Assembly: GCA_900258555.1 (NCBI GenBank)
Contig: LT984854.1
Location: 2,301,066-2,365,065 of the forward strand
From: an uncultured Desulfobacterium sp.
GTDB taxonomy: Bacteria > Desulfobacterota > DSM-4660 > Desulfatiglandales > Desulfatiglandaceae
Direction of reading: 5' to 3'
DNA: 64,000 bases
In this document: positions 8,457-17,228 of the stretch, piece after piece
Numbering within the stretch: the first letter of the stretch is position 1
Layout of the letters: every line of letters starts with the position of its first letter
Notes under the pieces: generated by a model
Told to the model about the DNA's origin: nothing
Databases searched by the model: none
The model's input: only the letters and a program-made list of their open reading frames with translations
Program-made: the position numbers and the translations under genes

Positions 8457-10046
8457 ATGTCATTGAACAAGTCAACTTCAAATCCCCGCATTCTTGTTGT
8501 CACACCTGAAATCACCTATTTGCCTGGGGGAATGGATATCTCTAAAAGCGGTTTTTCCGCTAAGGCTGGGGGGCTGGCAGATGTAGCCGCCGCCCTTATA
8601 AATGCATTGTTCGAGATGGGGGCTGACGTCCATGTCGCTCTTCCTGATTACCGCTCCATTTTTGATTCCAATTCTGCTCCTTTTAACATCAAGCAATTGA
8701 GCAAAAAAGAGAGAAGGGCCACCGGGGATAGGATACACCTGGCAGAAGACAGGCTCTTTTATGATCTCCAAGCAGTATATTCAACTTACAGAGAAGAAAA
8801 CGCAAAGGCCGCGTTGGCATTTCAGAGGGAGGTAATTAATACTATTGTTCCCCGGGTTAAACCGGACCTGATTCATTGCAACGACTGGATGACAGGCCTT
8901 ATCCCGGCAATGTCAAGGAAGATGGACATTCAATGTCTGTTTACAATTCATAATGTTCATACTGCAAAATGCCGTATGTCATACATAGAGCAACAGGGCA
9001 TTGATACGAGCTCTTTATGGCCCTACCTGTTTTTTGACTCTCCTCAACTAATTGAGGACAGGGATTCTTGCCGTGTTGATTTTCTCACAAGCGGCATCTC
9101 CGCCGCCCATTTTGTAAACACAGTAAGCCCTACCTTCCTCAGAGAGATACTTGACGGTCGTCACCCTTTTATAAATCAACCTACCCGCAAGGAGTTGTTG
9201 AACAAAATGGAGACGGGATGCGTCTCGGCGATATTAAACGCCCCAGACGCTTCCTATACGCCACGGACCGATAAGGCCCTCGTCTGTCAATATGGCCCTG
9301 AAGACCATGTAAAAGGTAAACAAAAAAACAAACAATTTCTCCAGGAGTCCTTAAACCTGATCAGGGATATCAATGCGCCGCTTTTTTTCTGGCCTTCCAG
9401 GCTTGACGTCGTTCAAAAGGGTTGCGGTCTTATGACCCATATACTTTATGAGGTTGTCTCGTCCTTTTGGGAGCAGAATCTTCAATTGGTCTTTGTTGCC
9501 GATGGAGAGTTCAAATACCAGTTAAAAAACACTGTTCAAAGTTACAACTTTGTAGAAAGGATTGCGGTGTGCGACTTTGAAGAGAGGCTTTCTCGCCTTG
9601 CCTACGCAGCAGCAGATTTTGTTCTTATGCCGTCACTGTTTGAGCCCTGCGGGCTTTCGCAGATGATCGGGGCGGCTTACGGGGCCCTTCCTGTTGCGCA
9701 CAAAACCGGAGGCATACGTGATACTATCCGGCCCCTTGACATTAAAAAAGACGAGGGTAATGGTTTCTTATTTGAAAATCATGGCAGTTTAGGACTTTGT
9801 AAGGCTGTCAGAGAGGCGATGGTTTTTTACAACAAGCCTAAAAATGTTAAGAGAAATCAGATAGAACGGATAATGGCACAAAGCGCAAAGAACTTTAGCC
9901 CAGAAACAACCGCCCGGCAGTATATTAGGCTCTATGAACAGATGTTGAAACGACCTTTGATAAACAGCTACGCTGTAAAACCAATAACGCAGTCCCAGAT
10001 ATTTCTGTCCAAGTCTACAAATGACTCAGATCCACAAAGAGGGTAA
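8457..10046 (+). CDS. glgA: Glycogen/starch synthase (GT5 family)
   Basis: This enzyme transfers glucose from ADP- or UDP-glucose to the non-reducing end of alpha-1,4-glucan. GT5 signatures: N-terminal substrate loop SAKAGGLADVAAAL, LIHCNDWMTGLIP, TIHNVHTAK, then the C-terminal Rossmann lobe with FWPSRLDVVQKG and LMPSLFEPCGLSQMIG followed by ALPVAHKTGGIRDT, which includes the catalytic Glu region. About 530 residues, slightly above the usual 480. I chose ATG 8457; GTG 8442 is in frame, and neither has a strong ribosome site. A sensor kinase starts 5 bases after the stop codon, which ties glucan synthesis to signalling in this block. Confidence 0.9.
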   Translation: MSLNKSTSNPRILVVTPEITYLPGGMDISKSGFSAKAGGLADVAAALINALFEMGADVHVALPDYRSIFDSNSAPFNIKQLSKKERRATGDRIHLAEDRLFYDLQAVYSTYREENAKAALAFQREVINTIVPRVKPDLIHCNDWMTGLIPAMSRKMDIQCLFTIHNVHTAKCRMSYIEQQGIDTSSLWPYLFFDSPQLIEDRDSCRVDFLTSGISAAHFVNTVSPTFLREILDGRHPFINQPTRKELLNKMETGCVSAILNAPDASYTPRTDKALVCQYGPEDHVKGKQKNKQFLQESLNLIRDINAPLFFWPSRLDVVQKGCGLMTHILYEVVSSFWEQNLQLVFVADGEFKYQLKNTVQSYNFVERIAVCDFEERLSRLAYAAADFVLMPSLFEPCGLSQMIGAAYGALPVAHKTGGIRDTIRPLDIKKDEGNGFLFENHGSLGLCKAVREAMVFYNKPKNVKRNQIERIMAQSAKNFSPETTARQYIRLYEQMLKRPLINSYAVKPITQSQIFLSKSTNDSDPQRG

Positions 10047-10050
10047 AGCA

Positions 10051-11571
10051 ATGTCAGACGAAGATAAATCAGATCTCAAAAATATACTTGTAGTTGACGA
10101 TGAGGTCTCTATTTGTAGGCTTTTGGCTATAGCCCTCGATGCTGAAGGTTATAATCCAATTGTCTACAATCATCCTGATGACGCCCTGACAGCATGCAAA
10201 AGACATACGATCAGTCTGGCGTTTATAGACATCAATCTGCCTGGAATGAGCGGCCTTGAGCTTGCCTCCATATTGAAAAATGACGACCCGATGTGCGAGG
10301 TGGTGTTCGTCACTGGTTATGGATCTCTTGATAATGCGGTGCAGGCTATAAAGATCGGGGCGTATGATTTTTTAAAAAAACCAATCAGCCTCAGCGAATT
10401 CAGCCTTTGCCTTAGACGCTTTGAGGAAAGGCAGATCCTGAGGGAGAGGATCAAACTTGCCGAACAGCGCCATTTGCAGTTGGTTCAAAACATACCTCTG
10501 TTGATATTTGTGCTTAGTCCTGATTTTCAGCTGGAATTCATCAACGATGCCTGCCTGGACATGTTAGGCTTTACTCCTCAAGAAGCCATGAATCCAACCG
10601 GCTGGTTTTTGGACAGGATACATCCCGATGACCGTGACGAGGCCAAAAAGATGTTTTTATTTGCCTTTGCATCAGGATCTCCGGTGTCAATGGAATGCAA
10701 ATTTCTCCATAAAGACGGCCATGAAATACATGTTATAATGAAATCCATACCCATGGCCAAATCCGTGGCTGAAACAGGAGATGAGCGCCTGGAGGGTTTT
10801 ATAGTGGACATCAGCGATAGGGTCTTTCTTGAAAAGACCCTGGTGCAGAGGGAAAAGCTAAAGACATTGGGTGCCATTGCCGCTGAGGTCGCCCATGAAA
10901 TTCGAAATCCCCTGGTCTCGATCGGCGGTTTTGCCCAGAGACTTAGACAGAAATACCCGAATTTGCGTGAGTGTGAAATAATACTGAATGAATCGGAACG
11001 GCTGGAGAAGATACTTTCCAGAATCAGAAATTACCTGGAGCCTGTTGATATTAACCCGAAAAAATGCACTGTAGGCGCAATTATTACTGATTGTTTGGTT
11101 CTCTTATCTCCTGAAACGGAAAAGAAGCAGATTGAATGTAAATTAAATCTTGCCCCCGGACTGCCCTTTGTCTATGCTGACCCCGAGGTGCTTGCACAAA
11201 TATTCATCAATCTGATTCGTAATGCTGCTAAGGCGATGGAAAAGGGCGGTTTTTTAATCATTAGCGCCTATGAAAACGACAAAGAAATTCGCATTGACTT
11301 TAAAAATCAGGCCCCGGAGCTCTCTGTAAGACAAACCGAAACTCTGTTCATGCCCTTTGCCGAAGGCGGCCAGAGTATCGGTCTTCCGCTTTGTTACCGG
11401 TTACTTAAGGACATGGGGGGGCTTTTGTCGTTTGTACAAAAGGATGATTACGCAATATTCACCGTCTGTATGCCAAAAATTGATCAGAATAGGGCTGTAA
11501 TACATACCCTTGGAGCAGGAATCTTTTCCAACCAACCTGATTTGAATGGGGTGTATCCAGCCGGGGAGTAA
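10051..11571 (+). CDS. Receiver-PAS-histidine kinase hybrid with degenerate ATPase motifs
   Basis: About 506 residues from ATG 10051 (ribosome site AGAGGG). An N-terminal receiver (VVDDEVS, Asp in AFIDINLPGMSG, VTGYGS, LKKPIS) is followed by a short coil, a PAS domain (LLIFVLSPDFQLEFIND...IHPDDRDEAKKM...FLHKDGHE), then HisKA with H-box AAEVAHEIRNPLVSIGGFAQ and N-box QIFINLIRNAAKAM. The usual ATP-lid acidic motif DxGxG is replaced by DFKNQAPELSV and the second glycine box by GGQSIGLPLCYRL, so ATP binding may be altered. There is no transmembrane segment, so it should be cytosolic. It is packed between glgA and the dikinase gene (5-base and 4-base gaps), which suggests one operon. Confidence 0.88.
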   Translation: MSDEDKSDLKNILVVDDEVSICRLLAIALDAEGYNPIVYNHPDDALTACKRHTISLAFIDINLPGMSGLELASILKNDDPMCEVVFVTGYGSLDNAVQAIKIGAYDFLKKPISLSEFSLCLRRFEERQILRERIKLAEQRHLQLVQNIPLLIFVLSPDFQLEFINDACLDMLGFTPQEAMNPTGWFLDRIHPDDRDEAKKMFLFAFASGSPVSMECKFLHKDGHEIHVIMKSIPMAKSVAETGDERLEGFIVDISDRVFLEKTLVQREKLKTLGAIAAEVAHEIRNPLVSIGGFAQRLRQKYPNLRECEIILNESERLEKILSRIRNYLEPVDINPKKCTVGAIITDCLVLLSPETEKKQIECKLNLAPGLPFVYADPEVLAQIFINLIRNAAKAMEKGGFLIISAYENDKEIRIDFKNQAPELSVRQTETLFMPFAEGGQSIGLPLCYRLLKDMGGLLSFVQKDDYAIFTVCMPKIDQNRAVIHTLGAGIFSNQPDLNGVYPAGE

Positions 11572-11575
11572 AATA

Positions 11576-14500
11576 ATGGCTTCAAAAGCCCTTGAGGTAA
11601 ATATAGCCTTAAGCCAGGTGGAAGTGGTTGTTGACAAGAGGTATGAGGTCCTCAATGAGGTTATGGGAAAATTCTATGGCCTCAGGAAGGGCTTGCAGAC
11701 CTTTCTGGAAGAGATGTGCCATCCATACAGAAACTGGGAATTTATCGTCCAGGAGGCCAGGAACTTCTCCCTTAATTACATCCACGTACTTAAATCCCAC
11801 CCCAAAGGACCCGATGCTGCCAGGCTTTATGTAGATATTTTTTTCGAGACGATTGAATCAACCGTCTCAGATCAGGTAAGGGTGGACGCAACAGACAATC
11901 TACTCATTTTCATGCAAAAAATAATCAAGACTTCAGGCACCGAACTTAACAGGTTCCTTTGGGTCATTGATTATGCCTTTAAAAGGATCACCGAATATGC
12001 GGACGATATCTTTTTCCTCTTTGTCAAGAGCTTTTATCAGTTGAACAAGATCGCGGATTCCTTATTGCAGGCTTTTTCCGAAGACCATGACTTTGGTGTA
12101 GTCAACAGACTAATACACAAATATTACATCCATACATATAACTATTGGATCAATCATACTGATCCGCTTGAAGGATTTGAAGCCGGCTCCGGTGTTGCTG
12201 TTACTGACACGGCATTAAAAGAGATATTTGAGACCATTTCACACAAGCTGCTTAAAAAATGCCTCAATCAACTTGAAGAGCTCTTTCGTTCCTCTGATTA
12301 CAGTGCAAGAAACACTTTGGAAAAAATGATTGAACTACCAGGTTTCGGGCAGATTGTTTCTATCTACAGCAGGGTCCCACAGAAAATAATTAACGCTGTA
12401 CCCGAGGAAAGGCAGGCAAATCAGTGGAAACTGATCTTTCTGCTTCTTATTATGAACAACAAAGGTCTTTCTTCCATACATGAGGAGGCCTTAAGGGATA
12501 TAAACCGCACACTTGCCTGGCTGATCAGCAAAGAAGACATTTCAGTGATCAAAAGATTTTTGGACAAGACATTTGCAATGCTCAAGGAGAGCGCCGGAAA
12601 ATACCCCGGCACTGCCTTAAGCTGTATATTGAACATGGGTCACGGAGTTTACAAGACTGACGAGGGTGACCTGGTGGATATGTTTATTGACTCAGTAGTA
12701 TCAATCGATTTTCAGTTTCCGGAAATCAAGGGGGTTGGAGACGATTGGCAGATCAGAGTTAACCCGAATCACATCCAAAATATCCGTGTCTGGCTTGAAC
12801 TGATAGGGCTAAACCCCAAGTGGTCCAAAAAACTTTTATCATCCTTGATTATCAACCTTTCTATCGGCGGGGTATTCATCAAGGATACAGACCTTTTTCC
12901 CAGGGATATTACAAGACTTTTAAACCGTGATATAGGCCCCGCATATAATCTGGTCAAACAACTGGCGCGACTATTTCCGACCTACTTTAACGATATCGGC
13001 GCGGAAGGAAACTTGAGGGATATCTCCACAGAGATTGACGAGCTCGGCCACAGAAAGGACATCCTCATACACTTTCTAAGGAAGCAAAGTCACGTTGAAA
13101 GCAGCAATCAGATTATCTTGCTTATGGAAGCGGTACTCAATTTTTGGAGGATCGGCTCCAAGGCTGTTGTAATGCCATTTGTCCCCCCCAATATATATAA
13201 TCAGATAGAAACCGAGGGGAGTTATATAGATGGGGTCCACATACTCATAAGTAACCTCTTTGATGTCAAGGGCTGGTCAGCCATATCCGATCTCCTGGAC
13301 GTTCAGGAAGATGAAATAAAGACTTTGGCCTGCAATCTTCATGGAGTATCCGACCTGGATATAAAGAGGGTGGAACTGGCCGTCCATCTGTACAAACTTC
13401 TTTATCAGAAATATCATCTGGGCTTTACGGAAATGACTTCTTATCTGTCCCAGCTTCAGTCAAGCGGTCTGCCGGAGCTTGAAACATTAAAGAAAGGGCT
13501 TGAGGAAAAAGTCGCCAAACGCAGGCTTAAGCTCCTATTAGGATATCTTGAAAAGCTTGAAAGAGTGATACTTGCCTCAGAAGACTATGAGATCCGAGAA
13601 GACATTTATCGCAAAAGGCACTTCACTGTAGATATACCATCAATGTATGGCAGTTATCATGAGATGAAGTTTGACGCCCTGGGCCTGACCTTCAGATTGG
13701 AATCAATAATTAATGTCCTGTTTGAGGAGATTGTCGAGTCATTAAATCTGGTTGTGATTACAAGGGCAACAATCTCCGAGATACATGAATACTTGCGACT
13801 GTTTGATTGGGCGTTACGCCTTGACGGAATTAATTCATCTGAATTGGCAAGACAATTGGATGTTCTCGCCCATGCGCTTGAGATACGGAGTTTTTCAGCA
13901 ACACAGTACCTGGATATCTTTCGTGGTTTTACCCAGGCAGTGAACAACATCGTAAGTGACTATTTCAACAACATACATCAGGAGAACCTGCTTACAATCT
14001 TCAACCGGATATCCATTGAAAAGCTAATGCCGAAATATCTGCCACAAGATCAATCCGTAGACATGGAAAGGCTCGTTCATCGTGTTACAGAGGTCTTTTT
14101 GCGAGAGAGAATCGCCTCATCACTTGGCCTACAGCAATTGGACATTTTTTTGAGCCGTATCATGACCACCCTTTATAGGCAGTTAAATGAGCTTTCTGAA
14201 GATATGCTTCAAATGCTCTTGAGCAGCGACCCGCAAAAGGCTATTACTCCGATTTATCCGCCCAAAAGCGGCGTCCTTAATATTATCCATCTCGGAAACA
14301 AAGGACTCAATCTTGTCAAGATGAAGACCTTCGGACTGCCCGTTCCCCCGGGCTTTATTATAACTACAGAGGTCTTCAGATGCAGAAAGATCATAGAATA
14401 CTACAATCCTGCAAAAAAGCGATTCAAAGAACAGGTTTCTAACGAGATAAGCGCTCTTGAAAAAATTACTGGGAAAAGCTTCGGCGACCCGAAAAACCCA

Positions 14501-15760
14501 TTGCTCCTTTCTGTAAGGAGCGGATCATCCATCTCTCTGCCAGGCATGATGGAGACATTTCTGAATGTGGGGATAAATGAGGATATTGTCCAGGGCATGA
14601 TCAATATTACTGGCAACAAATGGTTTTCCTGGGACACCTACCGCAGGTTTTTGCAGTCTTATGGTATGGCCTTCGGCCTTTCCAGAAATAATTTTGACGA
14701 CATAATCGCCGGTTTTAAAAAGTCCTTCGACATCCCGTATAAAAGGGATTTTTCAGGAAATCAGATGTATGATGTCGCACAGGCTTACAAGGAATTACTT
14801 TTCAAAAACAATATTGTTCTTGAAAACTCACCTCTTGAACAGCTTTTTATCGCAATAGACAAGGTCTTTGATTCATGGTATTCCCTGAAGGCCACTACAT
14901 TTAGAAAGATCCTGTCCATCTCTGATGACTGGGGAACCGCTGTTACCATCCAGACGATGGTCTTCGGAAACTTCTCCCCCACATCCGGCTCCGGAGTCAT
15001 TTTTACCCATAACCCCAGATGGTCAGGGGATATGGTACAATTGTGGGGAGATTTTACGACAGGTGATCAGGGCGAGGATGTGGTCTCCGGCCTTGTCAGG
15101 ACCCAGCCGATTTCAAAAACTCAGGCAGAGGCGGAAAACAGACCAGTTGAGACCTCCCTCGAGGTAATGTTCCCCCAGATATACAGGGTCATGAAAGAAT
15201 GGGCCATGAAAATCTTTTATGAAAAAGACATGGGGCCGCAGGAGATGGAATTTACCTTCGAAGGGCCTGATAGAAAAGACCTTTATTTTTTACAGACCCG
15301 TGACATGGTCATACGGCAGAGGAGAAAGGTATATTCATTTGATTTTTCTGACCAGCAACCGGCAAAACTGCTTGACCATGGCATAGGGGTTAGCGGCGGA
15401 GCCATGACAGGCAGGGTGGTTTTTAGCCTTGAGGAGATCAGGCGCTGGCGCAAGGTCGAGCCCGAGACACCGCTTATTATGGTCAGGACTGATACAGTGC
15501 CGGACGACATCAAAGAGATCTACGAGGCGGACGGTCTGCTTACAGCCAGGGGCGGATCTACATCACACGCTGCAATTGTTGCGCACAGGTTGGGCAAAAC
15601 ATGTGTAGTCGGTTGTTCAAAACTTATATGTAATGAAAGGGACAGCTTTTGTTCAATGGAGCAAAACAAGTTAAAATCGGGGGATTTTTTAAGCATTAAC
15701 GGACTTGAAGGTTCAGTATATCTTGGAAAATTAAAAATTAGAGAAACGGAGGGAATGTGA
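11576..15760 (+). CDS. Large PPDK/PEP-synthase-like phosphotransferase without a PEP-binding barrel
   Basis: 1394 residues from ATG 11576 (GGGGAG site). Residues 1 to about 900 form a long helix-rich region with no domain I recognise. From about 905 comes the pyruvate,phosphate-dikinase ATP-grasp module: GNKGLNLVKMKTFGLPVPPG, SVRSGSSISLPGMMET, the EMEFTFEG and YFLQTRDM elements. The swivelling phosphohistidine domain is at about 1310-1394 (LLTARGGSTSHAAIVAHRLG, with the His). The C-terminal PEP/pyruvate TIM barrel of true PPDK and PEP synthase is absent. This gives the ATP-grasp plus phosphohistidine core shared with water dikinases and rifampicin phosphotransferase; the acceptor is unknown and could be bound by the N-terminal region. 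Its place between glgA/kinase and GAPDH suggests carbon metabolism. Confidence 0.85.
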   Translation: MASKALEVNIALSQVEVVVDKRYEVLNEVMGKFYGLRKGLQTFLEEMCHPYRNWEFIVQEARNFSLNYIHVLKSHPKGPDAARLYVDIFFETIESTVSDQVRVDATDNLLIFMQKIIKTSGTELNRFLWVIDYAFKRITEYADDIFFLFVKSFYQLNKIADSLLQAFSEDHDFGVVNRLIHKYYIHTYNYWINHTDPLEGFEAGSGVAVTDTALKEIFETISHKLLKKCLNQLEELFRSSDYSARNTLEKMIELPGFGQIVSIYSRVPQKIINAVPEERQANQWKLIFLLLIMNNKGLSSIHEEALRDINRTLAWLISKEDISVIKRFLDKTFAMLKESAGKYPGTALSCILNMGHGVYKTDEGDLVDMFIDSVVSIDFQFPEIKGVGDDWQIRVNPNHIQNIRVWLELIGLNPKWSKKLLSSLIINLSIGGVFIKDTDLFPRDITRLLNRDIGPAYNLVKQLARLFPTYFNDIGAEGNLRDISTEIDELGHRKDILIHFLRKQSHVESSNQIILLMEAVLNFWRIGSKAVVMPFVPPNIYNQIETEGSYIDGVHILISNLFDVKGWSAISDLLDVQEDEIKTLACNLHGVSDLDIKRVELAVHLYKLLYQKYHLGFTEMTSYLSQLQSSGLPELETLKKGLEEKVAKRRLKLLLGYLEKLERVILASEDYEIREDIYRKRHFTVDIPSMYGSYHEMKFDALGLTFRLESIINVLFEEIVESLNLVVITRATISEIHEYLRLFDWALRLDGINSSELARQLDVLAHALEIRSFSATQYLDIFRGFTQAVNNIVSDYFNNIHQENLLTIFNRISIEKLMPKYLPQDQSVDMERLVHRVTEVFLRERIASSLGLQQLDIFLSRIMTTLYRQLNELSEDMLQMLLSSDPQKAITPIYPPKSGVLNIIHLGNKGLNLVKMKTFGLPVPPGFIITTEVFRCRKIIEYYNPAKKRFKEQVSNEISALEKITGKSFGDPKNPLLLSVRSGSSISLPGMMETFLNVGINEDIVQGMINITGNKWFSWDTYRRFLQSYGMAFGLSRNNFDDIIAGFKKSFDIPYKRDFSGNQMYDVAQAYKELLFKNNIVLENSPLEQLFIAIDKVFDSWYSLKATTFRKILSISDDWGTAVTIQTMVFGNFSPTSGSGVIFTHNPRWSGDMVQLWGDFTTGDQGEDVVSGLVRTQPISKTQAEAENRPVETSLEVMFPQIYRVMKEWAMKIFYEKDMGPQEMEFTFEGPDRKDLYFLQTRDMVIRQRRKVYSFDFSDQQPAKLLDHGIGVSGGAMTGRVVFSLEEIRRWRKVEPETPLIMVRTDTVPDDIKEIYEADGLLTARGGSTSHAAIVAHRLGKTCVVGCSKLICNERDSFCSMEQNKLKSGDFLSINGLEGSVYLGKLKIRETEGM

Positions 15761-15761
15761 T

Positions 15762-17033
15762 ATGGAAAATTCATCTGGCGGAAGGACGAAAAGCGGCATG
15801 AAGCTGGGTATCAATGGTCTTGGCCGAATAGGTAAGCTTACCTTATGGCATCATATTGCAAGAAAATTTTTTGACGAACTTGTTGTTAACGTCGGTCGTG
15901 ACGTCGGCTCTTCACTTAAAGACCTTGCCCATTACCTGGTCAGAGATTCCAGTTACGGCTCCCTTGGCGCCTTTATTTATGGTTACAAAGGGGGAAATGT
16001 CATTTCTGATATGGACAATAATTCAGGGGTGATGACAATTGACGGAATAAAGGTAAGGATTTTGCGAAAGGCAAGAAACCCAAAGGATATTGACTGGCAC
16101 AGTCACGGAATCAATCTTGTAGTTGACACCACAGGGCAATTTTTAGACCCGACTGCTCCGCCGGATAGTCCAAAAGGCTCAATAAGGGGGCATCTTGAGG
16201 CAGGGGCTTTAAAAGTAATAGCATCTGCGCCGTTCAAGATAAAAGACAAATCCAAACCAATGCCGGAAGACGCCGTCACTACTGTTATGGGAATAAACGA
16301 AAACGATTACAACCCCCGTGTCCACAAGATTATTTCAAATGCCTCATGCACTACCACGTGCCTTGCCCACATGATAAAGCCTCTCTTTGATGTTTTCGGG
16401 TCCCAAAGGATACTAACGGCCTCTATGGCCACAGTACATGCAGTGACAGGTTCACAAGAGGTTCTGGATAGACTGCCGAAGGCCGGCGCCACAGACTTGA
16501 GGAAAAATCGTAGCGTTATGAACAATATCATCCTTACAACAACAGGCGCTGCGAATACCCTTGGCCTCGTAATACCTGAGATGAAACACATCGGCTTTAT
16601 AGCCGAATCCGTGCGCATTCCTACATCAACCGGGTCATTGATCATCCTGGTGGTGAATTTGCAGGAAGAATCATCAGGAGAATCCATCCGCAGGGAGGTA
16701 ATAAATAATATTTACAGTGATGCAGCTAAGAATGATCCGCGTGGCTATTTACAATTTAGTAATGAGCAGAATGTATCCTGTGATATTATTGGCCTCCCAA
16801 GGGCCGCCACTATTATTGAAGGTAATGAAACTCATACCCGCACCGCCGTTGTGAACATTGACCTTGGAAAAGTCTGTCCGGTTGATGGTAAAGAATCATC
16901 TAAAAATCAACCCGGCATTGTGAGGATCGCCATCACACAGGCGGTTATATACGGATGGTACGACAATGAACTGGGAAGCTATGTAAATATGCTGGGTGAC
17001 AGAACGGTTTCTGTGGCTGAAGATATGCAATAG
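15762..17033 (+). CDS. Enlarged glyceraldehyde-3-phosphate dehydrogenase-family protein
   Basis: A 423-residue NAD(P)-dependent GAPDH-family protein, about 85 residues longer than usual. Rossmann start LGINGLGRIGKLTLWHH, catalytic Cys in ISNASCTTTCLAHM (about 196, typical site 150), TVHAVTGSQEVLD, TTGAANTLGLVIPE and WYDNELGSYVNML near the end are all present. The extra length lies before the catalytic Cys (residues 60-190). The classic ASCTTNC reads ASCTTTC and WYDNEWGY reads WYDNELGS. It probably still oxidises a phosphorylated or similar aldehyde, but a specialised substrate is possible. The start codon sits 2 bases after the dikinase stop with a GGAGGG site, so translation is likely coupled. 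Confidence 0.88.
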   Translation: MENSSGGRTKSGMKLGINGLGRIGKLTLWHHIARKFFDELVVNVGRDVGSSLKDLAHYLVRDSSYGSLGAFIYGYKGGNVISDMDNNSGVMTIDGIKVRILRKARNPKDIDWHSHGINLVVDTTGQFLDPTAPPDSPKGSIRGHLEAGALKVIASAPFKIKDKSKPMPEDAVTTVMGINENDYNPRVHKIISNASCTTTCLAHMIKPLFDVFGSQRILTASMATVHAVTGSQEVLDRLPKAGATDLRKNRSVMNNIILTTTGAANTLGLVIPEMKHIGFIAESVRIPTSTGSLIILVVNLQEESSGESIRREVINNIYSDAAKNDPRGYLQFSNEQNVSCDIIGLPRAATIIEGNETHTRTAVVNIDLGKVCPVDGKESSKNQPGIVRIAITQAVIYGWYDNELGSYVNMLGDRTVSVAEDMQ

Positions 17034-17059
17034 AGCCGGAACAAATGTTCACGGACTGA

Positions 17060-17120
17060 GAATCGAAGGTTGTGAGTTGCGAGTTAGGGATTGTGAAGTA
17101 AGCATTAGGGCTTAAAGCCC
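17060..17120. repeat. Degenerate short-period repeat and palindrome
   Basis: A run of near-repeats (GGTTGTGAGTTGCGAGTTAG and onward) is followed by the palindrome GGGCTTAAAGCCC (17108-17120). It has the same low-complexity style as the tracts near 45.5 and 50.4 kb. Confidence 0.4.
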
Positions 17121-17128
17121 ATATTGCG

Positions 17129-17206
17129 TTACGGCAACAGCGGAAAGCGCAAGACAACGGTCGCGCCAGTGCCTATTCCTGCCCTTTCAGCCCACATCCT
17201 TCCTCT
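17129..17206 (-). pseudogene. Possible remnant of a histidine-kinase C-terminus
   Basis: On the minus strand, in a frame shifted by one from the upstream gene, 25 codons read RGRMWAERAGIGTGATVVLR then FPLLP and a stop at 17129. This matches the last strand of HATPase_c domains (GGR-W-ES-G-G-GTT--LP). The rest of such a domain is not seen upstream in that frame. It is either a decayed fragment or a frameshifted tail. The identification rests on a short motif only. Confidence 0.35.
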
Positions 17207-17228
17207 TTTGAACGGTTTTAGGGGCAGA

